Positions 52,121 to 60,406 of a DNA stretch of 64,000 nt are shown here, one piece after another. The DNA is from Hydrogenophaga sp040372165 (GTDB lineage Bacteria > Pseudomonadota > Gammaproteobacteria > Burkholderiales > Burkholderiaceae_C). The stretch spans positions 496,001 to 560,000 of the forward strand of contig NZ_BAABWG010000003.1 in NCBI RefSeq assembly GCF_040372165.1, written 5' to 3'. A model generated the notes under the pieces. It saw only the letters and a program-made list of their open reading frames with translations. It was not told the DNA's origin and did not search any database. Made by a program: the position numbers and the translations under genes. Within the stretch, counting starts at the first letter, position 1, and every line of letters starts with the position of its first letter.

Positions 52121-52528
52121 TCAGAGGGCCGCTTCGACTTCAGGCATGGCCAAGCGAGCCTTGGTCAGCACCATGCCCAGGTTGGCGCCCTTGCGGCAGA
52201 CGAAGCACACCACCTGTTGCTGGCGCTTGCCGCGCAGGAAGACGTGAATCAGGTTGTCGCTGTTGACGATGATCTCCTGGAAGTAGTGGTGGTCTTCGCC
52301 GTCGGGCAGGCCACGCGACTTCTTGAACACCTTCTCGATGGCCACCACGTTCGGGCCCTGAAACAGGTCGGCGGTGGCAGCGGCCAGCATGTCGAACACT
52401 TCGCTGGGATGTGAGTCGACTGTCTTGATGGACAGCACCATGCCGGAAGCCAGATCCACAAAACCTGCTGCCACGCAGTCAGGGATGGAGGTCATGGAAC
52501 GCTGGAGGGTGTCGTCGAGTTTGCTCAT
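52121..52528 (-). CDS. Roadblock-like protein
   Basis: 135 residues. IPDCVAAGFVDLASGMVLSIKTVDSHPSEVFDMLAAATADLFQ...EIIVNSDNLIHVFLRGKRQQQVVCFVCRKGANLGMVLTKARLAMPEVEAAL has Roadblock strand/helix order but diverged from copies A and B, with an insert SRGLPDGEDHHYF. Probably another binding partner or heterodimer half. It is 82 bases after the ABC-phosphatase gene and 52 before copy A. Confidence 0.7.
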   Translation of the reverse strand: MSKLDDTLQRSMTSIPDCVAAGFVDLASGMVLSIKTVDSHPSEVFDMLAAATADLFQGPNVVAIEKVFKKSRGLPDGEDHHYFQEIIVNSDNLIHVFLRGKRQQQVVCFVCRKGANLGMVLTKARLAMPEVEAAL

Positions 52529-52609
52529 GGTTGTTTTCCTTTGTGTGACGTGCAGGGTGGGTTGGAAAAGTGAATGAAAGAAGAGAGAGGTTGGACCATT
52601 GACCCAAGG

Positions 52610-54097
52610 TCACAGGGGGGGTGTTGCGGCAAGCCGCGAAAGTCGTGCCCGGTTCAGGCGCTCGGCAAACACGGCGAGAAAGCCCACCTGCTCTTGCGAC
52701 TGAATCATCAGATGGTTGAGTCGGCGGATCTTCTCGATGCTCTCTACCGCATTGCGCTCTCCATCGCCTCGCCAGAGCCAGTAGCAGGCGAGCAATGTGC
52801 CGGTCCGGCCCAGACCAGCGCGGCAATGCAGTGCCACCACTTCGCCTTTGGCCAGCCAGGCATCGATATCGCTGCACAGTTTGGCGGCTTCGACCACGGT
52901 GGGGGCATGCATGTCCTGAATCACCAGGTTGGTACAGGCGATGCCGAACGATCTGGCGGCACCTGCATCGAAGTCCTGCTCGGTCAGGTTGACCAGACGA
53001 GTGACACCGACATGGCGCAAATCGTCGAGGTCTTCGTGGGTCTGACGCATGATGCCCGGCCAGGGTGTGCCCGCGAGCTGGCCCGGCAGCAACCAGACAA
53101 ATCCTCTTGGACCGCAGGCAGCGCTCCTGACCATGGACGGGCCACCGATATCGAGCGGCGGCAGCCGGTCAAACGCCGATGACGGCTCCATCGCGGATGT
53201 GGGGTGACCGCCTTCAGATGGCTGTTGTGCCCCGGTGTCGGCGAAGCTGGTCAGGACGGCCGACTCAAGCATGCGATCCACAGCTTGCACCACGGGCAGG
53301 TCGGGCACGGAGACTTGCTCTGCGGCTGCACTGTCTGCTTCTACGGGGTATTCGGGACAGGAGCCGGTGCGCAGAAACTGTCTGGCCGCTTCTGAGGCAG
53401 GGCGCTGGAAAAAGTCGTCTGCTGCCGCTGATTCCTGCACCTGGCCACTGGCGATCAGCACCACATGGTTGGCGACAGCGCGTGCTTGCCCCTGGTGATG
53501 CAGCACCACCAGGATTGCCTGGTGGCGCGCCACCACCTGAATGAGTTCAATCAGCGGGGCTGCATCGGCGTCCGACATGCCGGTGGTGGGTTCATCCACC
53601 ATCAGCAGGGCAGGCTTGCCCAGCAGTTCGCGAACAATCGCGACGGCGCGCTGCTGAGACAGGCTCAGGTCGATGACCGGTGTGCTGAGCTTGTCGTTGA
53701 TCCACTGCTGTCCGAGTTCGTCCGTCAACGCCCGGATGCGCTCAACCTGTTGCGCCACAGTGAACCTGGAACGGTCGGGCATGCCGGCCTGCAGGTTGTC
53801 CAGCACGGTAGAGACGAGCAGCTGCGCTTTCTGCATCACCAGCGCCGGATGGTGGTCCGGGGTCAGCGCCTGGCCTGCGTACAAGGCCTCGCCCCAGCGT
53901 TGCATGCCGGGGTGGTTGTCATTGAAGCCTGCCAGCGTTCGCACCAGAGAGGACTTGCCAGTGCCCGATGGACCCAGCAGCACGGTGCAGCCTTCTGCCG
54001 GAATGTCCAGTGTCAGCGACCTGAGTACTGTGCGTTCATGAAAGCCAAGGCCAAACCCATGCAGGGAAAGCGATGATGGGGTGATTGGCCTGATCAT
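52610..54097 (-). CDS. ABC-type ATPase fused to tyrosine/dual-specificity phosphatase
   Basis: 495 residues, an unusual chimera. Residues 1-225 are an ABC ATPase closest to phosphate/amino-acid import types: Walker A GPSGTGKSS (42-50), degenerate signature LSLSQQRA (144-151), Walker B ALLMVDEPT with Glu169, and H-loop His200. No permease gene is near. A 100-residue linker follows. Residues about 330-485 are a cysteine phosphatase: general acid Asp395, active-site P-loop HCRAGLGRTG with nucleophile Cys425 and Arg431. It may remove phosphate from a partner under ATP control; partner unknown. Downstream of the GTPase gene by 38 bases. Confidence 0.85.
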   Translation of the reverse strand: MIRPITPSSLSLHGFGLGFHERTVLRSLTLDIPAEGCTVLLGPSGTGKSSLVRTLAGFNDNHPGMQRWGEALYAGQALTPDHHPALVMQKAQLLVSTVLDNLQAGMPDRSRFTVAQQVERIRALTDELGQQWINDKLSTPVIDLSLSQQRAVAIVRELLGKPALLMVDEPTTGMSDADAAPLIELIQVVARHQAILVVLHHQGQARAVANHVVLIASGQVQESAAADDFFQRPASEAARQFLRTGSCPEYPVEADSAAAEQVSVPDLPVVQAVDRMLESAVLTSFADTGAQQPSEGGHPTSAMEPSSAFDRLPPLDIGGPSMVRSAACGPRGFVWLLPGQLAGTPWPGIMRQTHEDLDDLRHVGVTRLVNLTEQDFDAGAARSFGIACTNLVIQDMHAPTVVEAAKLCSDIDAWLAKGEVVALHCRAGLGRTGTLLACYWLWRGDGERNAVESIEKIRRLNHLMIQSQEQVGFLAVFAERLNRARLSRLAATPPL

Positions 54098-54135
54098 GGA
54101 TTGGGTTGAAATGGTCGCGCTGTAACGAGCTCGCT

Positions 54136-54702
54136 TCAGGCCTTGGCAGCGAAGCGGCTTTCCATTTCCAGCATGGCGGCAACGCCGATGACGAGCGCGC
54201 GCATGTCATCGGCCTGCCGTGCATCGACCTTGAAAATCGGCGGCACGCCGCGCACGAACGCCGGCATCCGGTCCGCCAGGTAGTCGCGATAGACCGAAGT
54301 GGACAAGTCAGGGATCAGGTCGGCATGTGTGACACCGATCGCCAGGGGGAATTTGCGGCCCTGACTGCGCTGGGCGACGTGATCGAGGTAGGCGGACAGG
54401 TCCTCGTATCGCGATTCGCGGCTGTGATCGATGAGGATCACCACCGCCTTGGCCTGCTCCAGCAGAATGTCCCACATGAAATCGAACCGGCTCTGTCCAG
54501 GCGCACCGATGAGGCGCACCTTGTCGCCGGAACCCAGGTCCAGGACGCCAGCGTCCATGGAGACAGTGGTGAACTCCTTGAGTTCTGCCGTGGCATCAGT
54601 GGCCGCCACTTCGGTATCCGCCGTAGCGATGTCCGACAAGGTGTTGACCGCCTGTGTCTTGCCTGCCCCGACCGGGCCCATGAACAGAATGCCCCATTCC
54701 AC
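54136..54702 (-). CDS. Small Ras-like P-loop GTPase, copy A
   Basis: 188 residues. G1 GPVGAGKTQ (9-17), a conserved Thr region FTTVSMDAG (switch I), G3-like LIGAPGQSRFDFMWDIL where the usual Asp-x-x-Gly is replaced by GAPGQ, and a G4-like VTHADLIPD. This is the bacterial COG2229-type GTPase that typically sits beside Roadblock proteins, related to MglA. G3 and G4 depart from strict GTPase consensus, so nucleotide specificity is uncertain. Paralogue at 56038-56601. It starts 3 bases after the preceding gene. Confidence 0.85.
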   Translation of the reverse strand: MEWGILFMGPVGAGKTQAVNTLSDIATADTEVAATDATAELKEFTTVSMDAGVLDLGSGDKVRLIGAPGQSRFDFMWDILLEQAKAVVILIDHSRESRYEDLSAYLDHVAQRSQGRKFPLAIGVTHADLIPDLSTSVYRDYLADRMPAFVRGVPPIFKVDARQADDMRALVIGVAAMLEMESRFAAKA

Positions 54703-54705
54703 GGC

Positions 54706-55137
54706 TCAGGCCCTCCCACCGGTGAGCCTGCCCCACAAGCGCCCGATCAGGGACCTGGCCGGCTGCGCGGTTTCATGTGCATCGAAGCCGTCTGGCAACT
54801 CCATCAGGGGTTGCGGATTGGTGTTGGCGATCTCCGCCAGGGCGGCTGACGCCTTTTCCATTTCTTCCCGGGTGCGTGGAGCGCCGTCAGCGAGATGTCC
54901 GTGCAGATACAACAGCTCGATGATGTGGTTGACGCGTTCGCGCGGAATGTTCAGCAGCCGTGGAATCAGCGTTGCACCCGTCGGCCTAATCGCCAGCAGC
55001 GCGCATACCCGCGCCACATCCGGAACGAGTTCGGCCTGTATCTCCGGCAGCTCAGGCCATGAGTAAAGGCGAACCACGCTGTACTGCACCCCGAGCTGGG
55101 TGGTGGCGTTCACGGTGGTGGCGATGGATCTGGACAT
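54706..55137 (-). CDS. Small winged-helix-like protein, copy A
   Basis: 143 residues, not recognised by name. Residues 10-85 (QLGVQYSVVRLYSWPELPEIQAELVPDVARVCALLAIRPTGATLIPRLLNIPRERVNHIIELLYLHGHL) look like a winged-helix bundle whose last helix reads like a recognition helix, followed by a disordered tail ending in basic GRLWGRLTGGRA. Paralogue at 56603-57031. Always directly upstream of its GTPase gene, suggesting a dedicated effector or partner. Confidence 0.7.
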   Translation of the reverse strand: MSRSIATTVNATTQLGVQYSVVRLYSWPELPEIQAELVPDVARVCALLAIRPTGATLIPRLLNIPRERVNHIIELLYLHGHLADGAPRTREEMEKASAALAEIANTNPQPLMELPDGFDAHETAQPARSLIGRLWGRLTGGRA

Positions 55138-55406
55138 GGGGCGGGCGCCGCAGGCGCTGTTCTTCTAATGAATGGGCAAGTACTCAAATACTGGAGGGAT
55201 TATGGAAATGGGTAACCCGAATAGGGGATGTTTTTGTGCCGTTGTTCGATCTTTCAACCGGATTGCGTGATGACTTGCACGATCCACGTGAGGCTTCTCC
55301 GACACGCTCCTGGCAGAAAAAGTAGCGAGGGCCGACATGAGAGACGCACCGAGGTGCGCCCTTGATGGAGTGGTACCCAGGCGAACCCTGGCTGCTTCGG
55401 CAGGCT
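55138..55406. other. Intergenic spacer between the two GTPase modules
   Basis: 269 bases with lower GC than the flanks. Contains CGCACC-GA-GGTGCG (55345-55358), a perfect 6-bp dyad, and CCAGG-CGAAC-CCTGG (near 55377-55391). On the minus strand a CTTTTTCT run follows the first dyad, so a terminator for the upstream module is possible, as is a promoter for the downstream one. Confidence 0.4.
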
Positions 55407-55808
55407 TTACTCGTCAACACTGTCCAGCCGTTTCTTGAGTTCGGCGGCAATCTTGCGTGTCTCCAGAATCAGCCGCCCGAGGTTGGCGTTGGGGTCGGCC
55501 GCAACGGCCAGAACGGTGGCGTCGCTCGCCTGTGTCAGCAGCATCGGCCCCTTGGTTCCATCCAGAATCACCTGCCGCAAACGGCCGCGCTCCACTTCCT
55601 TGCCGGCGCGGTCTGCCAGCGCCAGCAAGGAGGCGCACATGGCACCAAAGCGGTCCTTGTCGGCCGCGTCCCCCAGAAGCGATGCAATGGTGATGCCGTC
55701 GCGGGTCACCACGGCAGACGCCTCTACCTCTGACAAAGTCGCATGCAGCATGCGAAGGCAGCTTCGCACTTTGCTGGCGCGTGGGTCTTTGTCGCTGCTG
55801 TCTGACAT
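55407..55808 (-). CDS. Roadblock/LC7-domain protein, copy B
   Basis: 133 residues. Paralogue of the protein at 51670-52068; the central run AADKDRFGAMCASLLALADR and the following KGPMLLTQAS are almost unchanged, while the N- and C-termini differ. Last gene of the upstream three-gene module (winged helix, GTPase, Roadblock). ATG 55808 has a GGAGG ribosome-binding site. Expected partner of the GTPase encoded just upstream. Confidence 0.88.
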   Translation of the reverse strand: MSDSSDKDPRASKVRSCLRMLHATLSEVEASAVVTRDGITIASLLGDAADKDRFGAMCASLLALADRAGKEVERGRLRQVILDGTKGPMLLTQASDATVLAVAADPNANLGRLILETRKIAAELKKRLDSVDE

Positions 55809-56037
55809 CGTTTCCTCCAGTGGGTGACGGCGGCCAGCCATCGCTGGCCATGGGTTCAGAAGAATGGGGGGTGAGCGTCCCTGAGGAGCCGGCCAGGCCG
55901 TGTTCTCTGGCCTTGGATGAACGCGCTGGCTACCTGTCTCACCATCGGTGTGAATCGGTGTTGATCGGGGTCGAAGCAGTCAAAGCGCAAAAGGCTTTCA
56001 CTGCTTGCCGGTTGGGTGTGTCTGGGGGCGCTGGAGA

Positions 56038-56601
56038 TCAGTGACGCACGTGGCGTTCGTGCATCTCGACCATGGCTGCCAGGCTGACCACCATGGCACG
56101 CACATCGTCGGCATCACGCGCATCCACGCCCATGACGGCCGGCACCCCGGAAACAAAGTCAGGCATGTGATCGCTCAGGTGGTCCTTGTAGATGCTCAGC
56201 GGAACGGTGTGGCGCATGTCCATGTGGGTGGCTCCGATGGCCAGAGGCAAATGGCGTCCCCGCAAGCGTTCGCCAATGTTGTCGAGGTAGTGGTCCAGAT
56301 CGCTCAGCCGCGAGTCGCGCCGATGGTCGATGAGCAGCGCCACCGCCTTGGCCTGCTCCAGCAGGATGTCCCACATGAAGTCGAAACGGTCCTGACCGGG
56401 TGCGCCAATCAGGTGGATGCGATCGCCTTCGCCGAGGTCCAGCACACCGGCGTCCATGGACACGGTGGTGGTGTCCTTGATGATGGCAGTGCTGTCGGTC
56501 GCTGCGACGTCTGTGTCGACGACGGCAATCTCCGAGAGAGTCTGCACGGCTTGCGTCTTGCCGGCACCCACCGGACCCATGAAAAGTATGGACCAGTCCA
56601 T
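56038..56601 (-). CDS. Small Ras-like P-loop GTPase, copy B
   Basis: 187 residues. Same motifs as copy A: GPVGAGKTQ, TTVSMDAGVLDLG, LIGAPGQDRFDFMWDILLEQAKAV and GATHMDMRH in the G4 place. Sequence identity with copy A is high in the N-terminal half and lower at the C-terminus. The two GTPases differ at the G4-like motif (THAD versus THMD). It starts 1 base after the winged-helix gene stop, showing coupling. A 229-base gap separates it from Roadblock copy B. Confidence 0.85.
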   Translation of the reverse strand: MDWSILFMGPVGAGKTQAVQTLSEIAVVDTDVAATDSTAIIKDTTTVSMDAGVLDLGEGDRIHLIGAPGQDRFDFMWDILLEQAKAVALLIDHRRDSRLSDLDHYLDNIGERLRGRHLPLAIGATHMDMRHTVPLSIYKDHLSDHMPDFVSGVPAVMGVDARDADDVRAMVVSLAAMVEMHERHVRH

Positions 56602-56602
56602 G

Positions 56603-57031
56603 TCAGTGCCTCCGTGAAGCGCGCAAGCGGGACCAGAGGCGCGTCATGAGGCTGGCTTGCGCAGGTGGTGCCTCGTCGCTCGTGTTGTTTTGCAGGGGCA
56701 AGGTGTCCATGGCATCGATGGCCGCAGTGGCGCTGTCGCTTCCCCCGTCCTGCAAGTGGCCGTGCATGTGGAGCATCTCGACAATGTGGGCGACCCGCTG
56801 CCTGGGCATGTCGAGCAGTCGCGGAATCAGCTGCGTGCTGGTGGTCCGCACGGCCAGAAGCGCGCAGACACGTGCCACATCCGGAACGAGTTCGGGATCC
56901 AGTTTTGGCATGTCGGGCCATGAGTAGAGCCTGACAACGCTGTAATGAATGCCCAGCTGCGTCGTGGCGCTGTAATTGGCTTGAACGGTGGTTTGCACGG
57001 CGTACCTCGCGATCTGGCGGCGTGAAATCAT
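56603..57031 (-). CDS. Small winged-helix-like protein, copy B
   Basis: 142 residues, paralogue of 54706-55137: shared core TTQLG-HYSVVRLYSWP, ELVPDVARVCALLA and IPRLLDMPRQRVAHIVEMLHMHGHL. The N-terminus is about 10 residues longer here (MISRRQIARYA), so a downstream GTG start is possible. First gene of the leftward signalling cluster. Its promoter should lie in 57032-57319, where I see no clear consensus. Confidence 0.7.
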   Translation of the reverse strand: MISRRQIARYAVQTTVQANYSATTQLGIHYSVVRLYSWPDMPKLDPELVPDVARVCALLAVRTTSTQLIPRLLDMPRQRVAHIVEMLHMHGHLQDGGSDSATAAIDAMDTLPLQNNTSDEAPPAQASLMTRLWSRLRASRRH

Positions 57032-57280
57032 CCACGCCAGGGACCAACAAGGTTTCAGAATAGCCCTACATATTTCACGCTCATGCTTTGAATTGCGCGT
57101 TTGCGCAACGGCAATTCGTCGGTTTAACGCTAGGGTTCTCGATAGCGGTTTTCAGTGCACTGATTCTGAGTCTTTGGTACTCATTAGTTCCGCTGCAAAA
57201 AGGCCACAGGGCACGCGCACATGGACATAGACCCGACTGCTCTTGTGGGCATGTGAATGGGCCGTCAGGCATGAACGGTA

Positions 57281-57305
57281 CCGGCTCGCCGACGGGCGGA
57301 GCCGG
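57281..57305. repeat. Hairpin between glutathione peroxidase and the signalling cluster
   Basis: CCGGCTC and GAGCCGG form a perfect 7-bp stem with an 11-base loop, 14 bases beyond the peroxidase stop codon. No T-run follows, so it is at best a weak terminator. Confidence 0.4.
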
Positions 57306-57319
57306 GCCCGAGATGCGAA

Positions 57320-57805
57320 TCAGCCGGCCAGCGCTGCTTCGATGTCTTTGGCCAGCTTGGCGGGTGCGTCGGTGGGTGCATAGCGCTTGATCACCTCACC
57401 GTCGCGGCCGATCAGGAACTTGGTGAAGTTCCATTTGATGGCCTTGCTGCCAAGAATGCCTGGGGCTTGCTCGGTCAGCCATTTGAACAAGGGGTGAGCC
57501 TCACCACCGTTGACATCGATCTTGCTCATCATGGGAAAGCTCACGCCGTAGTTGCGCTGGCAAAAGGCGCCGATCTCCTGATTGCTCCCCGGGTCCTGAT
57601 GCCCGAACTGGTTGCATGGAAAACCCAGCACCACCAGTCCCCGGTCGCCATACTCTTTGTGCAGTTCTTCCAGCCCACCAAACTGGGGCGTGAAGCCACA
57701 GGCGCTTGCCGTGTTGACAATGAGCATGACCTGACCACGGTACTGGTCAAGCTTTACGGGATTACCCTCGATCGAGAGGGCTTCAAAGTCGTGAACGTGG
57801 CTCAT
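57320..57805 (-). CDS. Glutathione peroxidase-family thiol peroxidase
   Basis: 161 residues. The thioredoxin-fold peroxidase signature VNTASACGFTPQ carries the peroxidatic Cys36, followed by VLGFPCNQFGHQDPGSNQEI and KWNFTKFLIGRDG, giving Gln and Trp-Asn of the catalytic tetrad. Bacterial forms of this family usually reduce hydroperoxides with thioredoxin. ATG 57805 fits the family start; the longer open frame is upstream leader. Confidence 0.93.
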   Translation of the reverse strand: MSHVHDFEALSIEGNPVKLDQYRGQVMLIVNTASACGFTPQFGGLEELHKEYGDRGLVVLGFPCNQFGHQDPGSNQEIGAFCQRNYGVSFPMMSKIDVNGGEAHPLFKWLTEQAPGILGSKAIKWNFTKFLIGRDGEVIKRYAPTDAPAKLAKDIEAALAG

Positions 57806-57950
57806 CGATGGCTCCTGGTGGCGTGAATCGAAAAAAGTATCACGAAAAACGGCATTCAACCTGCGGGTATGGCGTAATCCATGACCTGCCGTGGGATACT
57901 TCGGCACATCGAATTGAACTAAAAAGAATTAGTCACTGAGGCCTGAGAGG

Positions 57951-59087
57951 ATGGAGAACGCGTACTCACTCGCGCTGGTGGGCTTTTTGCCTGCAGAAGC
58001 CGCCACGCTGGAGTCTTTTTTTCGCTTGGCAGCGCGGCGTGCGCCTGCCTATGCGGTTCAGGACGAAGTGATGGACGCGCAAGCCCTGATCGTCAACGCT
58101 GACAATGCTGACGCCCTGCGTCTGGTGCGCGAGGCGGCCCTTCCTGCCAAAGTGCTGCTCGTCGGCTACAGCGATGGTGGCACCGGCTGGCCGCTACAGA
58201 ACAAACCGGTCAAGCTGGTCGGTGTGCTCAACGCGCTGGACAAACTGATGGGTTTCTCGCGCGGCAGCGACAAGGCGGCAACGCCAGCGCCCAGGCCGGC
58301 GGCGTCCAAGCCTCCGGCATTCGCTCCGACGCAGCCGTTCACGCGCTCGCAGTTTCAGGCGCTCAACGACAGCATGCGGCCGGCCAACCCTGCGAAGGCG
58401 CCTCCGCCGGCCCTGAGCGCGCAACCCGGCGCAGACCGTGTGCCGCGTCGCGACTTTGCACTGACTGAACCGATGTCTGTCGATCAGCTGCCAGGCGGGC
58501 GGCATTTGCAAGCCGTGCAGCAAGACGACGAGCCATCGGACATGATGAGCATGTCAGGCTTGATGGGGCTGGACGATGCGCCTGCACTGCGCCCGCTGGA
58601 TCGCAGCGGGCCCCCTTCAAGCGGGTTGGGGCGGCTCACCAGGCCACCCGTCAAGTCCGCCAGGCTCGCCGGTGTGCAGCGTGGTGATGTGCTGATCATC
58701 AGCGAGAACCTCGCCGAAGGCCGCGTGCTGCACCAGCGCCTTGGCCGATATGGCTTGCGCGCAGACTGGTCGCGCCAGGGATCGCAGGCGCTGGTCATGC
58801 TCAAGGCGCACCATTACCGTCTGGTGATTGTCGAGCGGGTCACGGGTCAGCCAGACGCTTTCTCGCTTTGTCGCACGGCCAAGGGGCGCAAGACGACGGC
58901 CGGAGATGCACCCGTGGTGTTTCTCATGTCGGGCAATGGCGGTGGCATGGACCGGATCAAGGCAGGCTTGGCCGGTTGTGATGCGTTCTTGCCCCGGGCG
59001 GTCGACGAAGCCGATTTTTATCGCGCACTCACCCGCAACAACGTACTGGAAGAAGAAGGCTTCGAGACCACAGGCGGCGTGCTCTGA
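57951..59087 (+). CDS. Double receiver-like protein without phosphorylation site
   Basis: 378 residues. Residues 1-100 (SLALVGFLPAEAATLESFFRLAARR...AQALIVNADNADALRLVREAALPAKVLLVGY) and 245-370 (DVLIISENLAEGRVLHQRLGRYGLRADWSRQGSQALVMLKAHHYRLVIVERV...DAPVVFLMSGNGG) both have receiver-like strand order, but the phospho-acceptor Asp is missing in both. A 140-residue Pro/Ala-rich linker joins them. It may be a phosphate-independent scaffold. Its position next to the GTPase/Roadblock cluster suggests a functional link, which is inference. Confidence 0.65.
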   Translation: MENAYSLALVGFLPAEAATLESFFRLAARRAPAYAVQDEVMDAQALIVNADNADALRLVREAALPAKVLLVGYSDGGTGWPLQNKPVKLVGVLNALDKLMGFSRGSDKAATPAPRPAASKPPAFAPTQPFTRSQFQALNDSMRPANPAKAPPPALSAQPGADRVPRRDFALTEPMSVDQLPGGRHLQAVQQDDEPSDMMSMSGLMGLDDAPALRPLDRSGPPSSGLGRLTRPPVKSARLAGVQRGDVLIISENLAEGRVLHQRLGRYGLRADWSRQGSQALVMLKAHHYRLVIVERVTGQPDAFSLCRTAKGRKTTAGDAPVVFLMSGNGGGMDRIKAGLAGCDAFLPRAVDEADFYRALTRNNVLEEEGFETTGGVL

Positions 59088-59122
59088 CGGCACTCCGGCA
59101 GTGCACGATCAGCGTCGGGCTC

Positions 59123-60406
59123 TCAGCCGTGCAGATCGTCGCGGCGCGCAATCTCCAGCAGGCGCTCGAGCTCGTGCGGGTGCTCGCGTTCATTGTGCTT
59201 GTGCCAGCGCATGATCCACCACATGAAGCCGGCCACCATCAGGCCGAAGATCGTGATGGCACCGTAAGCTGAAAGACCGGCACCGGTGGAGAAACTGTAG
59301 AGGCCGCCCAGGCCGAGAATGCAGGCCTGCTCGTTGAAGTTCTGTACCGCAATGGAGCGACCAGCACCCATCAGGTTGTGTCCGCGGTGCTGGAGCAAGG
59401 CGTTCATGGGGACCACCAGATAACCGCCAATGCCGCCGAGCACCACCAGGAACGGAGCGGCCATCCAGAGGTTGTCGATCACATTCATCAGCATGACCAG
59501 CACACCCATCGCAATGCCCAGTGGCATCACGCTGGTGGCCTGGTCCAGCCGCATGCGCACCGAAGCGACCACTGCGCCCACGGCAGTGCCAAGCGCGACC
59601 ACACCGACCAGTGCCGAGGCCTTGGTGGTGTCGTAGCCCAGTGCCACGGCAGCCCAGGCGAGCACGATGTAGCGCAGGTTGCCCGAGACGCCCCAGAACA
59701 GGGTGGTGGTGGCCAGCGAAATCTGGCCCAGCCGGTCCTTCCACAGGCGCGAGTTGCAGCGCCAGAAATCGGGCAGCAGGCTCAACGGATTCTTGGGCAT
59801 GGGGCGCGCAGCCACACCTGTGCGTGGAATGCGCAGATTGAAGGCAGCCGCCACGGCGTACACCAGCACCAGCAGGGCAACACCAATCTCTGCCGGGTAG
59901 GTGGCCCACTGGTCCACGCGCAGAAACTCGACAGCCGAGACCTTGTCGACCAGGTGCGGGCTCACCAGTTGTCCGCCGAGCAGCACACCGAGAATGATGG
60001 ACGCGATGGTCAGGCCCTCGATCCAGCCGTTGGCCTTGACCAGCTGGGATGGCGGCAGCAACTCGGTCAGGATGCCGTATTTGGCTGGCGAGTAAGCAGC
60101 AGCACCCAGGCCCACCAGGGTGTAGGCGAGCAGCGGGTGCACGCCTGTGAGCATCAGCACACAGCCCACCACCTTGATTGCATTGCTGACGAACATGACC
60201 CTGCCTTTGGGGTGAGCGTCGGCAATCGCGCCCACAAAGGGAGCCAGTGCAACATAGAACAGTGCAAACAGGGGCACCAGTGCGGCACTCTGCCATTCGG
60301 GCGCACCCATGCCCCGCAGCAGCTCGATGGCTGTGACAAACAGCGCGTTGTCAGCCAGAGAGCTGAAAAACTGCGCCGTCATGATGGTGTAGAAGCCGCG
60401 CTTCAT
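59123..60406 (-). CDS. lplT: Lysophospholipid transporter
   Basis: 427 residues, major facilitator. The N-terminus MKRGFYTIMTAQFFSSLADNALFVTAIELL and the motifs PFVGAIADAHPKGRVMFVSNAIK, LGAAAYSPAKYGILTELLP and KANGWIEGLTIASIILG match LplT. It flips lysophosphatidylethanolamine across the inner membrane for re-acylation; the acyltransferase gene aas is not beside it. The C-terminal cytoplasmic tail is His/Glu/Arg-rich. Confidence 0.93.
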   Translation of the reverse strand: MKRGFYTIMTAQFFSSLADNALFVTAIELLRGMGAPEWQSAALVPLFALFYVALAPFVGAIADAHPKGRVMFVSNAIKVVGCVLMLTGVHPLLAYTLVGLGAAAYSPAKYGILTELLPPSQLVKANGWIEGLTIASIILGVLLGGQLVSPHLVDKVSAVEFLRVDQWATYPAEIGVALLVLVYAVAAAFNLRIPRTGVAARPMPKNPLSLLPDFWRCNSRLWKDRLGQISLATTTLFWGVSGNLRYIVLAWAAVALGYDTTKASALVGVVALGTAVGAVVASVRMRLDQATSVMPLGIAMGVLVMLMNVIDNLWMAAPFLVVLGGIGGYLVVPMNALLQHRGHNLMGAGRSIAVQNFNEQACILGLGGLYSFSTGAGLSAYGAITIFGLMVAGFMWWIMRWHKHNEREHPHELERLLEIARRDDLHG

